NCBI GenBank assembly: GCA_024635585.1
Contig: JAGXIP010000225.1
Coordinates: 1 to 35,683, forward strand
Source: Saccharicrinis sp.
GTDB lineage: Bacteria > Bacteroidota > Bacteroidia > Bacteroidales > Marinilabiliaceae
DNA length: 35,683 nt
Direction: 5' to 3'
Positions 33,745 to 35,683 of this stretch are shown here, one piece after another. Numbering within the stretch: position 1 is the first letter of the stretch; each line of letters opens with the position of its first letter. The notes beneath the pieces are model-generated. The model saw nothing but the letters and a program-made list of their open reading frames with translations. It was not told the DNA's origin and did no database searches. A program made the translations under genes and the position numbers.

Positions 33745-35067
33745 ATGGCTACAGTTGTAATAATGCCTCGACAGGGGCAGTCGGTTGAATCCTGCATATT
33801 TACCGAATGGTTTAAACAGGTAGGAGACCAAATTAAAAAAGGCGAGCCTTTGTTTGCCTACGAAACGGATAAAGCTTCGTTTGAAGAAGAAGCCTCTGAA
33901 GATGGCATCCTATTGGGTGTTTTTTGTGAGGAAGGCGACGAAGTTCCCGTATTGCAAAATATCGCTGTGATAGGTAAAGCCGGCGAAAATATCGACGAAT
34001 TTAAGCCGGGTGCTAGTTCTGAAAGCAAAGAAGTAAGCAATGAAAAAGTTGAAGTTGCTGAAAAAAAGGTAGAAACAGCTCCCGAAATAGCGGTTGAAAG
34101 CAAAGTAACAAGTGCTGGTGGAGAAGTGAAAATTTCGCCCCGTGCCAAAAAACTGGCTCTTGATAAAGGGGTTCCCTTTGAAACGCTCGTTGGTTCAGGT
34201 CCCGAGGGAAGGGTAATAGAAAGAGATGTTCAGGCCTACGTTGCTTCGACACCTAAAATGACCCCGCTTGCAAAAGAAGTGGCCAAACAGGAAGAGGTGA
34301 AAACCGTGGAGCAAGGAACTGGATTAGCTGGTGCCATTAGAGCTGCCGATCTTACCGCGAAAAACCCAATTTATGCCGCCGATTTTGAAATTAAAAAGAT
34401 GCCGCATATCCGCAAGCTGATTGCCAAAGCCATGCATGCTTCTTTACAGAATTCAGCACAGCTAACCCACCATTTGGGTGCCGATGCACGCCGTATCATG
34501 GAGCTGCGTAAGCAAGTGAAAGAAAAAGAAGGCGCGCCAAACATCACCCTTAACGATATGGTATGTATGGCCGTAATAAAAGCCTTAAAAAAGTTCCCCG
34601 ATGCCAATGCGCATTTCTTGGGCGATAGCGTTAAATATTTTAATAAAGTTCATTTGGGCTTGGCCGTTGATACCGACCGTGGATTGATGGTGCCGGTAAT
34701 TAAAAATGCCGACGATCTGTCCATCACTGGATTATCGCGTCAGTTTAAGGAAGTAGCCGAAGCTTGTCGTCAGGGAAGCGTTGATCCTGAACTTTTATCA
34801 TCTGGAGCTGCATCGTTTACCGTGTCGAACCTTGGTAATTATGGGGTGGAGATGTTTACCCCGGTAATCAACCTACCACAGGTAGCTATTCTTGGTGTTA
34901 ACACCATTGTACCGCGACCTGCCGATTTGGGTGGAGGAGTATATGGTTTTGTACCATTTATGGGATTGAGCCTTACCTACGATCATCAAGCATTGGACGG
35001 TGGCATGGCTACCCGTTTTTTAAAGCAGATTGCCACTGAAATGGAGAATCTGGAAATAGAATTTTAA
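33745..35067 (+). CDS. Dihydrolipoamide acyltransferase (E2) of a 2-oxoacid dehydrogenase complex
   Basis: 440 aa from ATG 33745. Lipoyl domain 1-80 with the lipoyl-lysine K43 in YETDKASFEEE; a charged linker to about 128; a peripheral-subunit-binding domain at about 130-166 (ISPRAKKLALDKG...GSGPEGRVIERDV). A second, related segment follows at about 172-205 (MTPLAKEVAKQEE...GTGLAGAIRAADL), which looks like a second binding domain. The catalytic domain (about 215-440) ends with the acyltransferase motif DHQALDGG (413-420) with the active His and Asp. E2 forms the core of pyruvate, acetoin or branched-chain dehydrogenase complexes and transfers the acyl group to CoA. No E1 gene precedes it; E3 follows after 171 bp and E1 may lie beyond the window. 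The substrate therefore cannot be named. Confidence 0.93.
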   Translation: MATVVIMPRQGQSVESCIFTEWFKQVGDQIKKGEPLFAYETDKASFEEEASEDGILLGVFCEEGDEVPVLQNIAVIGKAGENIDEFKPGASSESKEVSNEKVEVAEKKVETAPEIAVESKVTSAGGEVKISPRAKKLALDKGVPFETLVGSGPEGRVIERDVQAYVASTPKMTPLAKEVAKQEEVKTVEQGTGLAGAIRAADLTAKNPIYAADFEIKKMPHIRKLIAKAMHASLQNSAQLTHHLGADARRIMELRKQVKEKEGAPNITLNDMVCMAVIKALKKFPDANAHFLGDSVKYFNKVHLGLAVDTDRGLMVPVIKNADDLSITGLSRQFKEVAEACRQGSVDPELLSSGAASFTVSNLGNYGVEMFTPVINLPQVAILGVNTIVPRPADLGGGVYGFVPFMGLSLTYDHQALDGGMATRFLKQIATEMENLEIEF

Positions 35068-35140
35068 CCTGAACTATTCATAAGTTTTTCAAAACATGAA
35101 TAAAGTTCTGGTTAATCCCGACATAGCTGAACTTAAATTT
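35064..35140 (+). repeat. Dispersed palindromic repeat, copy C, overlapping the E2 stop codon
   Basis: Starts TTAACCTGAACTATTC at 35064, so its TAA serves as the E2 stop codon (35065-35067). The returning arm ends ATGAATAAAGTTCTGGTTAA at 35115, giving imperfect inverted ends TTAACC(T/A)GAACT. A distal block CCCGACATAGCTGAACTTA (35118-35136) follows, shared with copy B. It lies between E2 and E3 and may shape differential mRNA stability. Confidence 0.7.
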
Positions 35141-35238
35141 TTGAAAAAAAATTTTAGAGAAACTTAGTCGCTACCGGAGGTAGAAATAATTTAAAATTAT
35201 TTGGGTTAGGCACACTAAAATATAAAAGTATTATACCT

Positions 35239-35683
35239 ATGTATGATTTAGCAATAATTGGCGGTGGTCCTGGTGGCTATGTAGCTGCCGAAAGGGCTGG
35301 AGCCAAAGGCTTAAAAGTAGTTCTGATTGAAAAAAAAGAACTGGGTGGGGTTTGTCTCAACGAAGGTTGCATACCCACAAAAACTTTGTTGTACAGTGCA
35401 AAACTGTACGATAATGCCGTGGACGGTGCCAAATACGGAATAACTGCTACAGATGTTAGCTTTGATTTTGGAAAAATGATGGCCCGTAAGGATAAGATAG
35501 TGAAGAAGTTGGTAGGTGGAGTAGGGGCTAAAATGAAAATGTTTAATGTTAAAGTTATAAACGCTACAGCTATTATTAAAGGCCGTACCCAACGGGGTAT
35601 CGAAATTGCCGCAGCTGAAGAAGAGGTAATCGCTTCCAACCTGTTAATATGTACAGGTTCGGAAGCTTTTATACCGCCTATTC
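35239..35683 (+). CDS. lpdA: Dihydrolipoamide dehydrogenase (E3), N-terminal part (runs off the window)
   Basis: The ATG at 35239 opens a frame that is still open at the window end, 148 residues visible. The FAD-binding Rossmann motif is AIIGGGPGGYVAAERA (GGGPGG at 8-13), and the redox-active disulfide stretch is GGVCLNEGCIPTK with Cys39 and Cys44. The second FAD-binding element LLICTGSEAFIPP (ATGS-type, here CTGS) is also seen. The flavoenzyme reoxidises the dihydrolipoyl group of E2 with NAD+. It is co-oriented with E2 and separated by 171 bp that contain repeat copy C. The NAD-binding and dimer domains are outside the window. Confidence 0.96.
   Translation, partial: MYDLAIIGGGPGGYVAAERAGAKGLKVVLIEKKELGGVCLNEGCIPTKTLLYSAKLYDNAVDGAKYGITATDVSFDFGKMMARKDKIVKKLVGGVGAKMKMFNVKVINATAIIKGRTQRGIEIAAAEEEVIASNLLICTGSEAFIPPI

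Overview
The window comes from a Bacteroidota chromosome, most likely a Marinilabiliales/Bacteroidales-type marine or anaerobic member (genus not resolved). The pointers are an Oar-like TonB-dependent receptor, BACON-domain lipoproteins, a GldI-like FKBP lipoprotein, promoters of the TTG-N20-TAnnTTTG type, absence of Shine-Dalgarno sites, AT-rich spacers, and a Bacteroidetes-style rhamnose operon. There are no rRNA or tRNA genes, CRISPR arrays or transposases.

Layout. 1-3013 (+): C-terminal part of a TonB-dependent receptor followed by a surface-type lipoprotein built of BACON and OB-fold repeats. 3221-7052: housekeeping and sensory genes, namely an FKBP lipoprotein (-), phoH (-) divergent from mazG (+), and a free-standing FIST-domain protein with a 67-aa partner (-). 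7356-8348 (+): an orphan sugar-binding lipoprotein. 8565-15572 (+): an efflux operon (TetR regulator, TolC-like channel, HlyD-like membrane fusion lipoprotein, two ABC ATPases, two ABC-2 permeases). Its HlyD gene carries an in-frame amber codon and its first ATPase gene seems to have lost its ATG. 15670-16832 (-): two AT-rich orphan membrane protein genes.

17028-23376: an L-rhamnose utilisation locus. An AraC-type regulator (-) faces a compact operon of transporter (rhaT), mutarotase (rhaM), isomerase (rhaA), class II aldolase and FGGY kinase. Together they import L-rhamnose and cut it to dihydroxyacetone phosphate and lactaldehyde. No lactaldehyde-processing gene is present here. 23706-27241 (-): a two-gene operon for a TldD-like metalloprotease and a TldE-like partner without the metal motif. 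Both have signal peptides, whereas the familiar TldD/TldE pair is cytosolic. 27751-30716 (-): an exported GH120 (beta-xylosidase-type) beta-helix enzyme with a downstream GntR/LacI-hybrid regulator. 31403-32783: an AT-rich patch with an orphan secreted protein and a start-less plug-like fragment. 32784-35683: a HutC-type GntR regulator (-) divergent from an E2-E3 operon of a 2-oxoacid dehydrogenase complex, with a strong operator over the E2 promoter.

Non-coding structure is rich. A palindromic dispersed repeat beginning TTAACCTGAA occurs three times, each directly after a stop codon. A roughly 270-bp nested-hairpin element flanked by near-identical direct repeats lies between the GntR gene and the tldD-like gene. 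Several short degenerate tandem arrays lie in spacers, and most transcription units end in clear hairpins.
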